Positions 25,307 through 35,537 of a stretch of DNA of 64,000 bases are shown piece by piece; within the stretch, counting starts at the first letter, position 1; the number at the start of each line of letters is the position of its first letter. The position numbers and the translations under genes were made by a program. Source of the stretch: Sneathiella sp. (GTDB lineage: Bacteria > Pseudomonadota > Alphaproteobacteria > Sneathiellales > Sneathiellaceae); assembly GCA_017643685.1 (NCBI GenBank), contig JAEPMY010000001.1, positions 1-64,000 of the forward strand, read 5' to 3'. The notes under the pieces are model-generated. The model did no database searches. It saw only the letters and a program-made list of their open reading frames with translations, and was not told the DNA's origin.

Positions 25307-27484
25307 ATGGACGAATACGCACAATTCAAGGCGACCTATTTTGCAGAATGTTCTGAGCTACTCTCCGATGTGGAGAGCCAGCTTTCAGAATTGAGCACAG
25401 GTGCGGATGACCCTGAAGTCCTGCACGCCATTTTTCGCGCAGTCCATTCTATTAAGGCCGGCGCAGGAGCCTTTAAATACAACAAACTGGCGGAATTCTC
25501 CCACGAATTTGAAGCACTTCTAGATCGGATGCGGGATGGTCGTATTGCGGTAACAGAAGATGGGGTGAATTTACTCTTCCGCGCATCAGATATTCTGGCT
25601 GCAATGGTTGAAGCCGCTGAAAGCGGTGATGACCTTGCGAATGATTTTGGCAGCCAAATTCTTGATGAAATTACCATAATCGTTAAGGGAGAGGCAAAAT
25701 CCACTTCCTCTGAAGCAAATGGAACTACGCCCGCCGCCGCGACCAACGCTGACACCAGCACCCCACAAGGTCCTGTTGTCTATCATATTTCCTTTGCGCC
25801 TAAAGCGGAACTATTCAAGCATGCGAATGAGCCGCTTCTTATCATCAGAGAACTTAAAACTCTGGGAGAGGTAGAGGCGCTTCCGTCCTTACAAAACCTC
25901 CCCTCCTTGCAGGCAATGGACGGCGAAGAGGCCTATCTTGCTTGGGATTTTGTTATTCGAACCGAAGCTTCCCTGGAGGATGTGGAAGAAGTCTTTGAGT
26001 TTGTGACGGAAGATTGCGACCTGCTTATTGAGCTGCAAGGCGATATGACACCCGATGAGGTGATACCTGAAGAGGGAACACCCACAGAGGCTACCGTCTT
26101 AGAATACGCCCAACACGCGATTGCAAAAGGAAGTGACACCGCAGCCCCGCAAGCGGCGGCTGGTGGCGCCAAGGCGACCGCAAAAGTATCCTCAATCCGG
26201 GTGGATCTGGATCGCATTGATCGCCTTGTAAATATGGTTGGGGAGCTTGTCATCACTCAGTCCATGCTCTCCCAGCAAACAAGTGAGCTGCCATCGGACA
26301 ATATGCCAAATATGGTCCGCGGCCTTGAAGAGTTAGCCCTACACACCCGTGAATTGCAGGAAAGCGTTATGGCAATCCGCATGCAGCCGGTTAAATCTGT
26401 CTTTTCACGCATGCCCCGCCTTGTCAGAGAGCTATCCAATAAGCTCAGCAAAAAGGTGAACCTCAACACCATTGGTGAAAATACCGAAGTCGATAAGACC
26501 GTTATTGAAGAGATTAGCGACCCAATCACTCATATGATCCGCAACTCTCTTGATCATGGGCTTGAGCCCCCTGCGGATCGCATTGAAGCCGGAAAACCCG
26601 AAGTTGGCACGATCACCCTTTCCGCAGAACATCGCGGCGGACGCATTGTGATCACCATCGCGGATGATGGCCGCGGAATTAACCGCGAAGCTGTCCTCAA
26701 ACGTGCGTTGGAACGTGGATTGATCACCGAAAATTCCCAGCTGACCGATGATGAAATCGATAACATGATTTTTGCACCGGGCTTTTCCACCGCTGAACAG
26801 GTAACAGACATTTCCGGGCGGGGTGTCGGAATGGATGTGGTACGCAGGAACATTCAATCACTGGGCGGCCGCGTTTCTATTCAGTCCACCCCAGGCAAAG
26901 GATCCCGCTTCACAATGACCCTGCCGCTCACCCTAGCGGTTATGGATGGCATGATCGTGGAAGCCGGCACAGAAAAATACGTTATTCCGATCACCAATAT
27001 CGTTGAAAGCCTTCGCCCTTCACGGGAGGCCCTAAAGCGCTTACCGAATGGGCAGCGTCTCGTTCGTATCCGCGGCCAATATGTACCGCTATGTGCCCTT
27101 CATCATGTGTTTAACATTCCAGGCGCCCGCAAAGATCCGGCTAAAGCTTTAGTCGTTTTGGTGGAGAGTGAAGAATTTGGAACCACAGGCATTGTTGTCG
27201 ATCGCCTTTTGGGTCAGCAACAAGTGGTTATCAAAAGCCTGGAGAGCAACTACCGTCCAGTACCCGGCGTTTCCGCGGCTACCATTCTTGGAAACGGTAA
27301 AGTTGCCCCAATTTTGGATATCGAAGCCATTTACCGGATTTCACAATCGAAGAAGAAAATTGAGGACGACGAAGAGGAGCTTGTTTTTGGCACCCTTAAT
27401 GACGTCCCAGAGGAGCTAGAGCATCTAACCGATATGCCTCCCTCCTCGTCCAGCACAATGCCGCAACCAACTGCAGGATCATAA
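25307..27484 (+). CDS. cheA: Chemotaxis histidine kinase CheA
   Basis: CheA (725 aa). P1 Hpt domain at residues 1-130 with His47 in AVHSIKAGAGAF; a CheY-binding P2-like segment about 155-250; P3 dimerisation helices from about 290 (VDLDRIDRLVNMVGELVITQ); the P4 kinase domain with N-box MIRNSLDHGLE, ADDGRGINREAV and GRGVGMDVVRRNI; and the CheW-like P5 domain from about 560. All catalytic elements are intact. Short linkers rich in Ala/Thr flank P2. The gene is followed after 2 bp by cheW. Confidence 0.97.
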   Translation: MDEYAQFKATYFAECSELLSDVESQLSELSTGADDPEVLHAIFRAVHSIKAGAGAFKYNKLAEFSHEFEALLDRMRDGRIAVTEDGVNLLFRASDILAAMVEAAESGDDLANDFGSQILDEITIIVKGEAKSTSSEANGTTPAAATNADTSTPQGPVVYHISFAPKAELFKHANEPLLIIRELKTLGEVEALPSLQNLPSLQAMDGEEAYLAWDFVIRTEASLEDVEEVFEFVTEDCDLLIELQGDMTPDEVIPEEGTPTEATVLEYAQHAIAKGSDTAAPQAAAGGAKATAKVSSIRVDLDRIDRLVNMVGELVITQSMLSQQTSELPSDNMPNMVRGLEELALHTRELQESVMAIRMQPVKSVFSRMPRLVRELSNKLSKKVNLNTIGENTEVDKTVIEEISDPITHMIRNSLDHGLEPPADRIEAGKPEVGTITLSAEHRGGRIVITIADDGRGINREAVLKRALERGLITENSQLTDDEIDNMIFAPGFSTAEQVTDISGRGVGMDVVRRNIQSLGGRVSIQSTPGKGSRFTMTLPLTLAVMDGMIVEAGTEKYVIPITNIVESLRPSREALKRLPNGQRLVRIRGQYVPLCALHHVFNIPGARKDPAKALVVLVESEEFGTTGIVVDRLLGQQQVVIKSLESNYRPVPGVSAATILGNGKVAPILDIEAIYRISQSKKKIEDDEEELVFGTLNDVPEELEHLTDMPPSSSSTMPQPTAGS

Positions 27485-27486
27485 TT

Positions 27487-28050
27487 ATGGAAGTTGCTAC
27501 AGATACGCAGGCAAAAAATGTCATCCCTGACCCAAATGGCGCTGGTAATTCGATAGATGCGTTGGATCACGACCCCAAAGAAATCCAACAATTCGTCACC
27601 TTTGCCATTGGGAAAGAAGAATACGCCGTCGACATCATGCAGGTTCGGGAAATTCAAGCGTGGTCAGAAGTAACCATCCTCCCGAACCAGCCAAAATATA
27701 TGCGCGGTGTGCTTAACCTTCGGGGCATTATTGTTCCGATATTTGATCTTCGATGTCGATTTGGCCAAGGAGAGACCGAAGCGACCCCGATCCATGTGGT
27801 TGTCATCGTCGCTGTTAAAGATCGGATTATTGGAATATTGGTCGACCGCGTATCCGACATTCTAAAAGTTGAATATAGCGAAATCCGAAAAGTCCCTGAT
27901 TTAGATGATCAAGAAGATCAGGATCATATCGTCGGCTTGGTAACCGCCGGAGACCGCATGGTTGCCCTATTGGATGCAGCCTGCCTGTTCCATGCCGAAA
28001 TTATCGAAAAAACTATTGATGTGGCGGACGCCAGCAAAGCGCCCCAATAA
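27487..28050 (+). CDS. cheW: Chemotaxis coupling protein CheW
   Basis: CheW adaptor (187 aa) linking receptors to CheA. A non-conserved ~32-residue N-terminus precedes the domain ([58 protein letters not shown]). Both subdomains are complete. It lies 2 bp after cheA and 20 bp before the receptor gene. Confidence 0.96.
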   Translation: MEVATDTQAKNVIPDPNGAGNSIDALDHDPKEIQQFVTFAIGKEEYAVDIMQVREIQAWSEVTILPNQPKYMRGVLNLRGIIVPIFDLRCRFGQGETEATPIHVVVIVAVKDRIIGILVDRVSDILKVEYSEIRKVPDLDDQEDQDHIVGLVTAGDRMVALLDAACLFHAEIIEKTIDVADASKAPQ

Positions 28051-28070
28051 TTGTCTGTGAGGAAATTGAA

Positions 28071-31000
28071 ATGACAGATGTAACCGCTCAATCAAACCCT
28101 CAAGATAAGATGAGGGACGTTCATTCCAAGTTTTCGTTGTCGGGAATTTCCGTCCGAAACTTACTAACAGGGGGCTTTGCAATCGCCTGCCTGGTACTAG
28201 TTGTCGCCATGGGCGCTGGAATATTGGGAGCAAACAAAGAAGCTGCCCATGTAATCGAAGCCCGTGACCGAACTATACCAACAACAATTGCTATTTCCGA
28301 ACTTCAACAAAAGTTAGTGGAGACAGAAGTCTACACAGGTAAATGGGTTGCAACCGGCGAAAGCCGTTTCACAGATGCACTCAATCAAAACTGGTCAGAT
28401 ATTAGCGCCTTACAGGCACAAATCGACGAGAGCCTTCCCTACATGAGCGGAACATATTCCGGAATTTGGCAAGACGTCAAAGGCCAGCTCCGTGACTACC
28501 AGTCTGCCCAAAACCAAGTAGTAAGAGCTGCTGGCTCTTCAGGTCAGCTGTCTTCAAACTCTGAGCTGATCGAGAGCCTGATACCCCTTGAAAGACGTCT
28601 CCGCACTGCCTTAGTCGGAGAAACCGGGTTGTTGATACAAGCCCGCGAAGAACTCAATGACACAATGACAGCACTGGCGGATGAAGCAAATACATTGTCT
28701 TCAACCCTCTGGATCTTGCTCGTTGCTGGTGTTGTTTTGACAGCGGCCGCAGGGGTTCTTGCTTCTCGCGCAGTTCTGACCCCCCTCTCCCGACTTGCGG
28801 ATATGGTTGTTGAAATTGCGGATGGTAAAGTTGTCGACATTCCTGGACTAGACCGGAAAGATCCATTGGGTCAACTCGCCCGCAGCCTTCAACTTATTGT
28901 TAACAGCGCGCGTGAGAGCCTGCGTACGAAAGCTGCTCTGGATAGCTGCCGCACCAACGTGATGGTGGCAGATGAGAATTATGACATCGTTTATGTAAAC
29001 GAGACCATGAGAGAAATGCTGACATCAAACGAAGGCAACATGCGTAAAGACCTGCCTAACTTTGATGCTAAAACAATCGTTGGTACCAATATCGACGACT
29101 TCCACAAAAATCCAGCGCATCAACGTGGCATGCTGGCTCATTTAAGAGCGACAACCGAGACCAGCCTTGATATCGGCGGTCGTAACTTTGACTTGGTTGT
29201 ATCTCCTGTTTTAGACAATGATCAAAACCGTATCGGCACCGTTGTGGAATGGGCTGATGTGACGGAACAGAAGCAACGTGAAGCCGAAGAAACTCGGATT
29301 GCAAATGAAAACTCCCGAATTAAATCCGCATTGGATAGCTGCCGCACCAACGTGATGGTCGCGGACGCGGACTACAACATTGTTTATGTAAACAATACGA
29401 TGCTGGAGATGCTTCAGGATAACGAAGGCGATATGCGCAAAGACCTGCCAAACTTCAAGGCAGATGATATCGTCGGCACAAATATTGATACATTCCACAA
29501 AAACCCAGCTCATCAGCGTGGTATGCTGGATGCTCTAACGGGTGAATATGAAGCCAACCTGACAATTGGTGGCCGAGAATATGATCTTGTGGTGTCTCCT
29601 ATTCTGGATGATCAGAAGGCGCGCATCGGGACGGTTGTTGAGTGGGAAGATGTAACGGAGCGGAATGCACAGCGCAGCGAAGAGCGCCGCATTGCGAACG
29701 AAAATTCCCGCATTAAATCTGCACTAGATAACTGTACCACCAATATGATGGTTGCGGATGCGGATTATAACATCGTTTATGTAAACGAAACCATGAAAGC
29801 CATGTTGCACAAAAACGAGTCCAACATGCGCGAGGAACTGACAAGCTTTGATGCCGCGACAATTGTCGGCACCAATATCGATACATTCCATAAAAACCCA
29901 AGCCACCAACGCGGCATGCTGGACCGTTTGACGCAATCTTATGAAACCAGCATCGAAGTTGGCGGCAAATTCTATGATCTGATCGCCAGCCCGGTTCTTA
30001 CCGATGAAGGCGAGCGTATTGGCACCGTTGTAGAATGGGCCGATGTAACAGCCGAAAAATTAATTGAACAGGAAATTGACGGTGTCGTCAGCGCCGCCGT
30101 TGCCGGTGATTTCAGTAGCAAACTACAGCTAGACGGCAAGGAGGGCTTTATGCTCCGCTTGTCAGAAGCCATCAACAGCCTGTCAGACACCGTCTCAAAT
30201 GCGATGGAGGATGTCGGCACGGCTCTATCCGCCCTGTCCAACGGGGATTTGACCAAACGGATCACGGCTGATTATCAAGGGTTGTTTGATGTTCTGAAAT
30301 CCAACACAAACGGAACGTCAGAGCAATTAGCGTCTATCGTGGCCGATATCATGACGGCAGGCAGTGAAGTTGCTAACGCGGCTCAGGAAATCAATATGGG
30401 CACCATGGATCTGTCTCAACGGACGGAACAACAAGCCTCTAACCTGGAAGAAACTGCGGCCGCTATGGAGGAAATGGCCTCTACGGTTAAACAGAATGCG
30501 GAAAATGCGCAGCAGGCGAACCAGCTATCCATCTCTGCCCGTGATGTCGCCGAGCGCGGCGGCGGAGTTGTGGGTGAAGTGGTTGAAGCCATGTCCCGCA
30601 TTGAAGGCTCCTCACAGAAAATCTCTGACATTATCAGTGTCATTGACGAGATCGCCTTCCAAACTAACCTTCTCGCCCTAAACGCCGCGGTGGAAGCCGC
30701 CCGCGCAGGCGATGCAGGTAAAGGCTTCGCGGTTGTTGCTGCCGAAGTCGGCACACTTGCTCAACGCTCCTCACAAGCGGCCAAAGACATTAAAGGCCTT
30801 ATCAATGATAGCGGCAGCCAGGTTAAAGATGGTGTCCGCCTCGTTGGAAATGCCGGCGAGTCCCTAACGGAGATCGTCGACTCCATTAAACGACTGAGCG
30901 ATATCGTCTCTGAGATTGCGGCTGCAAGTAATGAGCAATCTACAAGTATCAATGAGATCAACCGTTCTGTCTCGCAGATGGATGAGATGACCCAGCAGAA

Positions 31001-31244
31001 CTCCGCCCTTGTGGAAGAAAACGCAGCAGCGTCCAGAACACTGCAGGAGCAGTCAGAAAGCATGCGGGATCGGATTTCCTTCTTCAAGGTCGACGACAGT
31101 GTCGCCCCTAGCCAAGCGAAACCCGCCGCAAGTCCAAAAAACACTGCGATGGGATCCGGCTCTGGCGCTTCAAAATCCGTTGCGATGCCAGTTATGGCCA
31201 TGAGCAACGGCCAAGCAGCGGCAGAGGATTGGAGTGAGTTCTAA
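28071..31244 (+). CDS. Membrane chemoreceptor with three tandem Aer2-type PAS repeats
   Basis: Methyl-accepting protein of 1057 aa. TM1 about 31-53, a ~155-residue periplasmic helical sensor, TM2 about 212-232, HAMP 233-285, then PAS1 287-398, PAS2 418-529 and PAS3 549-660. HAMP-like segments (about 665-755) precede the signalling hairpin with tip [20 protein letters not shown]. Each PAS has FHKNPxHQ (H345, H476, H607) and EWxDVT (W394, W525, W656). These resemble the haem-ligand His and O2-stabilising Trp of the Aer2 haem-PAS family. The PAS-HAMP-HAMP-MCP order is also Aer2-like, but Aer2 is soluble. The C-terminus EDWSEF matches the xWxxF CheR/CheB-docking tail. Oxygen or gas sensing is inferred. 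Confidence 0.88.
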   Translation: MTDVTAQSNPQDKMRDVHSKFSLSGISVRNLLTGGFAIACLVLVVAMGAGILGANKEAAHVIEARDRTIPTTIAISELQQKLVETEVYTGKWVATGESRFTDALNQNWSDISALQAQIDESLPYMSGTYSGIWQDVKGQLRDYQSAQNQVVRAAGSSGQLSSNSELIESLIPLERRLRTALVGETGLLIQAREELNDTMTALADEANTLSSTLWILLVAGVVLTAAAGVLASRAVLTPLSRLADMVVEIADGKVVDIPGLDRKDPLGQLARSLQLIVNSARESLRTKAALDSCRTNVMVADENYDIVYVNETMREMLTSNEGNMRKDLPNFDAKTIVGTNIDDFHKNPAHQRGMLAHLRATTETSLDIGGRNFDLVVSPVLDNDQNRIGTVVEWADVTEQKQREAEETRIANENSRIKSALDSCRTNVMVADADYNIVYVNNTMLEMLQDNEGDMRKDLPNFKADDIVGTNIDTFHKNPAHQRGMLDALTGEYEANLTIGGREYDLVVSPILDDQKARIGTVVEWEDVTERNAQRSEERRIANENSRIKSALDNCTTNMMVADADYNIVYVNETMKAMLHKNESNMREELTSFDAATIVGTNIDTFHKNPSHQRGMLDRLTQSYETSIEVGGKFYDLIASPVLTDEGERIGTVVEWADVTAEKLIEQEIDGVVSAAVAGDFSSKLQLDGKEGFMLRLSEAINSLSDTVSNAMEDVGTALSALSNGDLTKRITADYQGLFDVLKSNTNGTSEQLASIVADIMTAGSEVANAAQEINMGTMDLSQRTEQQASNLEETAAAMEEMASTVKQNAENAQQANQLSISARDVAERGGGVVGEVVEAMSRIEGSSQKISDIISVIDEIAFQTNLLALNAAVEAARAGDAGKGFAVVAAEVGTLAQRSSQAAKDIKGLINDSGSQVKDGVRLVGNAGESLTEIVDSIKRLSDIVSEIAAASNEQSTSINEINRSVSQMDEMTQQNSALVEENAAASRTLQEQSESMRDRISFFKVDDSVAPSQAKPAASPKNTAMGSGSGASKSVAMPVMAMSNGQAAAEDWSEF
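28929..30107 (+). repeat. Three in-frame 393-bp tandem repeats encoding PAS domains
   Basis: The three PAS units repeat with an exact 131-residue (393-bp) period: the conserved His and Trp positions are each spaced by 131. The linker is repeated too ([16 protein letters not shown] before units 2 and 3). Nucleotide similarity is high between units, so the array probably arose by recent tandem duplication inside the receptor gene. Confidence 0.85.
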
Positions 31245-31267
31245 GAAACGCGTCAACGCCTAACAAC

Positions 31268-31291
31268 GCTCTAGCCCGTCCGGGCTAGAGC
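31268..31291. repeat. Strong hairpin between receptor gene and cheR
   Basis: GCTCTAGCCCG and CGGGCTAGAGC are exact 11-bp reverse complements separated by two bases. The element lies 23 bp after the receptor stop and 16 bp before the cheR ATG. No T-run follows, so it is an intercistronic stem-loop rather than a clear terminator, perhaps setting different levels of receptor and adaptation enzymes. Confidence 0.65.
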
Positions 31292-31307
31292 AACTTAGAG
31301 GGAGCAC

Positions 31308-32180
31308 ATGACACAACAGGCCTCCATCAGCGCTAAAGCTCGGGAATTCAGCTTATCTGAAGCAGAATTTAAAAAACTGACAGGCCTTGTCTATTCTCTG
31401 ACAGGGATTGTGCTGGGTGATCATAAACGGGACATGGTCTACGGACGGTTGGCACGTCGCTTGAGGGAGCTTGGGATGCAGTCCTTCTCTCAATATTGCG
31501 ATCTGCTGGACTCAAATAAATCCGGCCAAGAAACAGGGTTTCTGGTCAACGCCATCACGACAAATCTGACCAAATTTTACCGCGAGAGCCATCATTTCGA
31601 GGCGCTCATTATGCAGACGCAAAAGATTGCACAAGACCCAGTCCGCAAACAAAGCAAAGAGTTATTAATCTGGTCTGCAGGCTGCTCCTCTGGGGAGGAG
31701 CCTTATTCCATGGCAACGACACTGATGAGCGCGGTCCCTGCCCTTCATTCTTGGAAGGTAAAAATTCTGGCGACCGATCTGGACACCAACATGCTGAATA
31801 AGGGAAAGCAAGGCATCTACAACGCTGATGTTTTTAAAGACATGCAGCAGCCATTTGCAAAATATCTTAAAGACAGCTGCAAACAGGTAGGTGACAAAAT
31901 CCAGATGAATGAAAGAGCCAAAAGCCTCATTCATTTCAAGCATTTAAATCTACTTCATCAATGGCCGATGAAAAAGCAGTTCGATGTAATATTTTGCCGA
32001 AATGTGCTGATCTATTTTGATCAACAGACCAAAGAAGGCCTTGTGGATCGCTACACGAACCAACTCCGCGAGGGAGGACTTCTGTGCCTCGGTCATTCTG
32101 AAAGCCTACAGAACAAACCCGCTGATTTGCAGCTAATGGGCAAGACTACATACGTCAAAACTGGCGGAGGGCACGCATGA
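31308..32180 (+). CDS. cheR: Chemotaxis protein methyltransferase CheR
   Basis: CheR (290 aa) methylates receptor glutamates with S-adenosylmethionine. N-terminal helical domain (FKKLTGLVYSLTGIVLGDHKRDMVYGRL), SAM site LLIWSAGCSSGEEPYSMATTL, and FDVIFCRNVLIYFDQQTKE. C-terminus GGLLCLGHSESLQNKP is typical. Its stop overlaps cheD (ATGA). Confidence 0.97.
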   Translation: MTQQASISAKAREFSLSEAEFKKLTGLVYSLTGIVLGDHKRDMVYGRLARRLRELGMQSFSQYCDLLDSNKSGQETGFLVNAITTNLTKFYRESHHFEALIMQTQKIAQDPVRKQSKELLIWSAGCSSGEEPYSMATTLMSAVPALHSWKVKILATDLDTNMLNKGKQGIYNADVFKDMQQPFAKYLKDSCKQVGDKIQMNERAKSLIHFKHLNLLHQWPMKKQFDVIFCRNVLIYFDQQTKEGLVDRYTNQLREGGLLCLGHSESLQNKPADLQLMGKTTYVKTGGGHA

Positions 32181-32824
32181 AACGGCAGAATGAAAAACCT
32201 GCTGATCGCCGGAGCCGGGCCGCGGACCCGTTATTTGATGAGCATCGCAGCAAGTATTTCGACCCCAAATGGAACAAAACTCTGGTTCGCGTCCAGCCGG
32301 GCGATCACTACATCACGTCTCATGAAGATGAGATGATTGTGACGATCCTCGGGTCTTGCGTTGCGGCCTGTATTCGGGACCCGCTTGCCGGTGTTGGCGG
32401 GATGAACCATTTCATGTTGCCCGAGAGCGAGACCGGACAATGGGGATCAACCAGTGCCAACATGCGTTATGGCAACTACGCGATGGAAACCCTGATCAAT
32501 GAGATTTTAAAAGCAGGCGGGAAACGGGACCGGCTTGAATTCAAACTCTTTGGCGGTGGCAATGTTATTCCAGGCTCGTCTCGTGTCGGGGATAAAAACG
32601 GTCATTTCGCGCTGAACTATCTAAAATATGAAGGGTTTTCGCCCCTCGCCTATGACTTGGGTGGACCGCACCCAAGACGCATTCATTTTAATCCGCAGAC
32701 AGGGAAAGTGGATCGCCTGCTCCTGAAACGAACTGATGATATGAGACTGCTCAAGGATGAAGAAAACTATAGATCCAAAATTCCCCAGCAAGTGGACAAA
32801 GCTGGCGAAGTGGACCTTTTCTAA
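32177..32824 (+). CDS. cheD: Chemoreceptor glutamine deamidase CheD
   Basis: CheD (215 aa) deamidates receptor glutamines. The catalytic Cys is in ILGSCVAACIRDP and the His in GGMNHFMLPE; the later block is FKLFGGGNVIPG. It has ~45 extra N-terminal residues before the domain. The C-terminus ends EVDLF, a tail similar to that of the soluble receptor two genes on (DIELF). It overlaps cheR by 4 bp and lies 12 bp before cheB. Confidence 0.94.
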   Translation: MKRQNEKPADRRSRAADPLFDEHRSKYFDPKWNKTLVRVQPGDHYITSHEDEMIVTILGSCVAACIRDPLAGVGGMNHFMLPESETGQWGSTSANMRYGNYAMETLINEILKAGGKRDRLEFKLFGGGNVIPGSSRVGDKNGHFALNYLKYEGFSPLAYDLGGPHPRRIHFNPQTGKVDRLLLKRTDDMRLLKDEENYRSKIPQQVDKAGEVDLF

Positions 32825-32836
32825 GAGGAGAGCTGC

Positions 32837-33898
32837 ATGACAAAAAGAATTACAGTTCTAATCGTTGATGACTCAGCTCTGATCCGCCAGATGCTGACCT
32901 CCATGCTGAGCGCAGATCCAAATATCGAAGTTGTCGGAACGGCCCCTGATCCGCTGACAGCCCGCACAATGATCAAACAGCTAAACCCGGATGTTTTGAC
33001 ATTGGATATCGAAATGCCCCGAATGGACGGTATTGCCTTTTTGGAGAAAATTATCACCCTGCGCCCCATGCCTGTTGTGATGATTTCATCGCTAACGCAG
33101 GAAGGCGCCGATATTGCCTTGCAAGCGCTGGAAATGGGCGCGGTGGATTATATTGCAAAGCCGACAAGTGATCTACGGGTTGGGCTGGAAGCAAAAGGGG
33201 CTGAGATTATCGCCAAGGTTAAAAATGCAGCGAACGCCCGCGTAATGGCCAGAAAACCAATCCCTAAGCCAGCGGAGAGCTCTCTCCTCCAACGCTTTAA
33301 AACAACCGAACAGGTCGTGTGCATTGGTGCCTCCACAGGCGGCGTTGAAGCAATTCGGGAGGTTATCTGCCAGCTTCCTCCAAACTTTCCCGGGGTGCTT
33401 ATCACGCAGCATATGCCCGGTAAATTTACGACCTCTTTTGCCAATCGCATGGATACGATTACGCGTGTCACAGTCTGTGAGGCAGAGCATGGTCAACGTG
33501 TCTTGCCGGGACATGTCTATATTGCCCCGGGTGAGAACCATCTGGAGCTTGGTCGCTCAGGCGCTAATTATATCTGCCGCCTGACCGACGAGGCGCCTGT
33601 AAGCGGTCACAGACCATCAGTTGATGTTCTGTTCGGATCCGCCGCCAAAGTTGCCAGTGCAAATGCGATCGGTGTGATCCTGACCGGCATGGGCCGGGAT
33701 GGCGCGGAGGGCATGCTGAAACTGAGGCAAGCTGGCGCCATGACATTTGGTCAGGATGAAGCGAGCTCGGTTGTTTATGGCATGCCTCGAGTCGCCTTTG
33801 AGACAGGCGGTGTTCAACAGCAAGCCCCTCTCAGCAAGATCGCGGGCCTGATGATGCAGTATCTTGAGACAAAAGACATGAAAGCGATCCGGATATGA
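32837..33898 (+). CDS. cheB: Chemotaxis methylesterase CheB
   Basis: CheB (353 aa) with a receiver domain ([15 protein letters not shown], phospho-Asp in [14 protein letters not shown] in YIAKPTSD), a linker, and the methylesterase domain with the catalytic triad in [12 protein letters not shown] (Ser), [14 protein letters not shown] (His) and [12 protein letters not shown] (Asp). The stop overlaps the next gene by 4 bp. Confidence 0.97.
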   Translation: MTKRITVLIVDDSALIRQMLTSMLSADPNIEVVGTAPDPLTARTMIKQLNPDVLTLDIEMPRMDGIAFLEKIITLRPMPVVMISSLTQEGADIALQALEMGAVDYIAKPTSDLRVGLEAKGAEIIAKVKNAANARVMARKPIPKPAESSLLQRFKTTEQVVCIGASTGGVEAIREVICQLPPNFPGVLITQHMPGKFTTSFANRMDTITRVTVCEAEHGQRVLPGHVYIAPGENHLELGRSGANYICRLTDEAPVSGHRPSVDVLFGSAAKVASANAIGVILTGMGRDGAEGMLKLRQAGAMTFGQDEASSVVYGMPRVAFETGGVQQQAPLSKIAGLMMQYLETKDMKAIRI

Positions 33899-35202
33899 GT
33901 ACGCAAGAACGCACCCAGGAAGAAGTTAGTGAAAGCGAGGGCCTGATGAGTGACACCGCGCCATCATCTGATGATTTCATCGAGTTATTTGATGAAGAGG
34001 ACGCTCCTGTCATTGAGAGCGACATAGAAACTGTAGAGGCGGAGTTCGCTGATGAAAACGAAGTGCTGACTGAAATCCCAACAATCGAGGATCTCCCTCA
34101 GGATGCACATGAATTCCTCGCGCGTTGGATCAGCCTTTCCGAAACCCAACGCAAAGCCCTTGGGATCGTGATGGATGAAATTGGTCTCGTCTCCGATCTG
34201 GTGGAGACAAATATCACCGACATCTCTGCCCGCTTTCAGGAACTGGCACTGAATACGCAAAAGCAAAGTGGCTCTATTGGTGAAATGATAGCCGGGGCGC
34301 AAAACATTGAATATAACGGCAATGTTTTTGATATGGCCGGTGTTATTCAAACGGTCGACCAGCATCTCACAACCATGATCTCAAAAATTGTCGACACCTC
34401 AAAACATGGGGTTGAGGTTGTTTATGCCCTTGATGACGTCACAACTGATGTCGGCAAGGTTGAAAGACTGATTGGGGATATTGAAGGTATCAACAAGCAA
34501 ACGAACTTGCTTGCCCTGAATGCCCGAATTGAAGCGGCCCGTGCGGGCGAAGCCGGCAAGGGATTTGCCGTCGTTGCACACGAAGTGCAGGATCTGGCAA
34601 AAACAGTGAACTCACTGGCTGAGACTATGCGGGAAGAAATATCCAATGTCGCTGACGGCGTCCGGCATGGGCATTCTCAGATCAAGCAGATTGCGAATAT
34701 CGACCTCAGCGAAAACATTCTGGTGAAAGATACCATTAGCGAGTTGATGGACTGCGTGGTTCGGCAAAATGCACAATTTACCGACGCACTTAAATCGTCT
34801 GAAAACATATCCAAGGAAATCTCACGGGATATTTTCAGTGTTATTACCAAGCTTCAATTCCAGGATCGCGCTAAACAACGTCTTGAAAACCTAACTGGTA
34901 CACTCTCGGTGATGGAGAAAAGCCTGGAAGCGTATGAAGAAAACACGACCCGCACTTTCCTTGGAAACCTTCCGCCTAGCGTTGAGCAGGAGACTTGGTT
35001 CAGGTCTGTTATCCAGGACCTGACGCTTGGCGAGATGAGAGACCGTTTCTTAAGCGCAGTTTTCGGTGAAGAAGCACCACAAGAGGCCTCCGAAAACCAC
35101 TCAGATAGTTCCAATGAGAACAAAGAAAATATCCTTAAGGACAAGGACTTACTTGACGCACCATCAGAAGAATTCGATGATGATGACATTGAATTGTTCT
35201 AG
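33895..35202 (+). CDS. Soluble MCP-like protein with CheZ-like motif and acidic tail
   Basis: Protein of 435 aa without membrane helices. The N-terminus is acidic ([11 protein letters not shown], 26-36). Residues ~90-260 form a receptor signalling hairpin with tip [21 protein letters not shown] (199-218). Beyond it, [14 protein letters not shown] (320-333) has Asp324 and Gln328 with the D-x3-Q spacing of the CheZ active site (D143/Q147 in E. coli). The protein ends in DDDDIELF, like the acidic, hydrophobic CheY-binding tails of CheZ. No cheZ gene is in the cluster. A receptor-like protein that also dephosphorylates CheY is an inference. It is coupled to cheB by ATGA overlap. Confidence 0.75.
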   Translation: MSTQERTQEEVSESEGLMSDTAPSSDDFIELFDEEDAPVIESDIETVEAEFADENEVLTEIPTIEDLPQDAHEFLARWISLSETQRKALGIVMDEIGLVSDLVETNITDISARFQELALNTQKQSGSIGEMIAGAQNIEYNGNVFDMAGVIQTVDQHLTTMISKIVDTSKHGVEVVYALDDVTTDVGKVERLIGDIEGINKQTNLLALNARIEAARAGEAGKGFAVVAHEVQDLAKTVNSLAETMREEISNVADGVRHGHSQIKQIANIDLSENILVKDTISELMDCVVRQNAQFTDALKSSENISKEISRDIFSVITKLQFQDRAKQRLENLTGTLSVMEKSLEAYEENTTRTFLGNLPPSVEQETWFRSVIQDLTLGEMRDRFLSAVFGEEAPQEASENHSDSSNENKENILKDKDLLDAPSEEFDDDDIELF

Positions 35203-35215
35203 GAGATAATGATCC

Positions 35216-35521
35216 ATGCAAACCAACATTAGGACCGACAATAATGAACTTCAGATCGTCCTCTCTGATCGCCTGACATTTGAGGACCATGAAGCATTTC
35301 GCGATGTCATTATGGCCATTAAGAAAAACGAACAAGCGACTTGTTCTATTGACCTGGCTAGCCTGACAGCGATTGACTCTGCCGGTCTCGGCATGCTGAT
35401 GATCGCTTTTGAAACATCTGAAAAAGTGAATAAGCCTTTTAAAATCAAAAGAGCGAACGGTCAGGTAAAACGCCTGCTGGAAATCTCCGAGTTTGAAAAA
35501 GTAATGACGATCGAAAACTAA
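35216..35521 (+). CDS. STAS-domain anti-sigma factor antagonist (HsbA-like)
   Basis: STAS protein of 101 aa with a conserved phospho-serine motif, Ser55 in LTAIDSAGLGMLMIAFE. Such proteins switch partners according to phosphorylation by an HATPase-type kinase and dephosphorylation by a PP2C phosphatase; both types follow immediately. Gene order resembles the hsbA/hsbR module of Pseudomonas. Its final target is unknown. Confidence 0.88.
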   Translation: MQTNIRTDNNELQIVLSDRLTFEDHEAFRDVIMAIKKNEQATCSIDLASLTAIDSAGLGMLMIAFETSEKVNKPFKIKRANGQVKRLLEISEFEKVMTIEN

Positions 35522-35537
35522 GGACGAGAGCCTTAAC

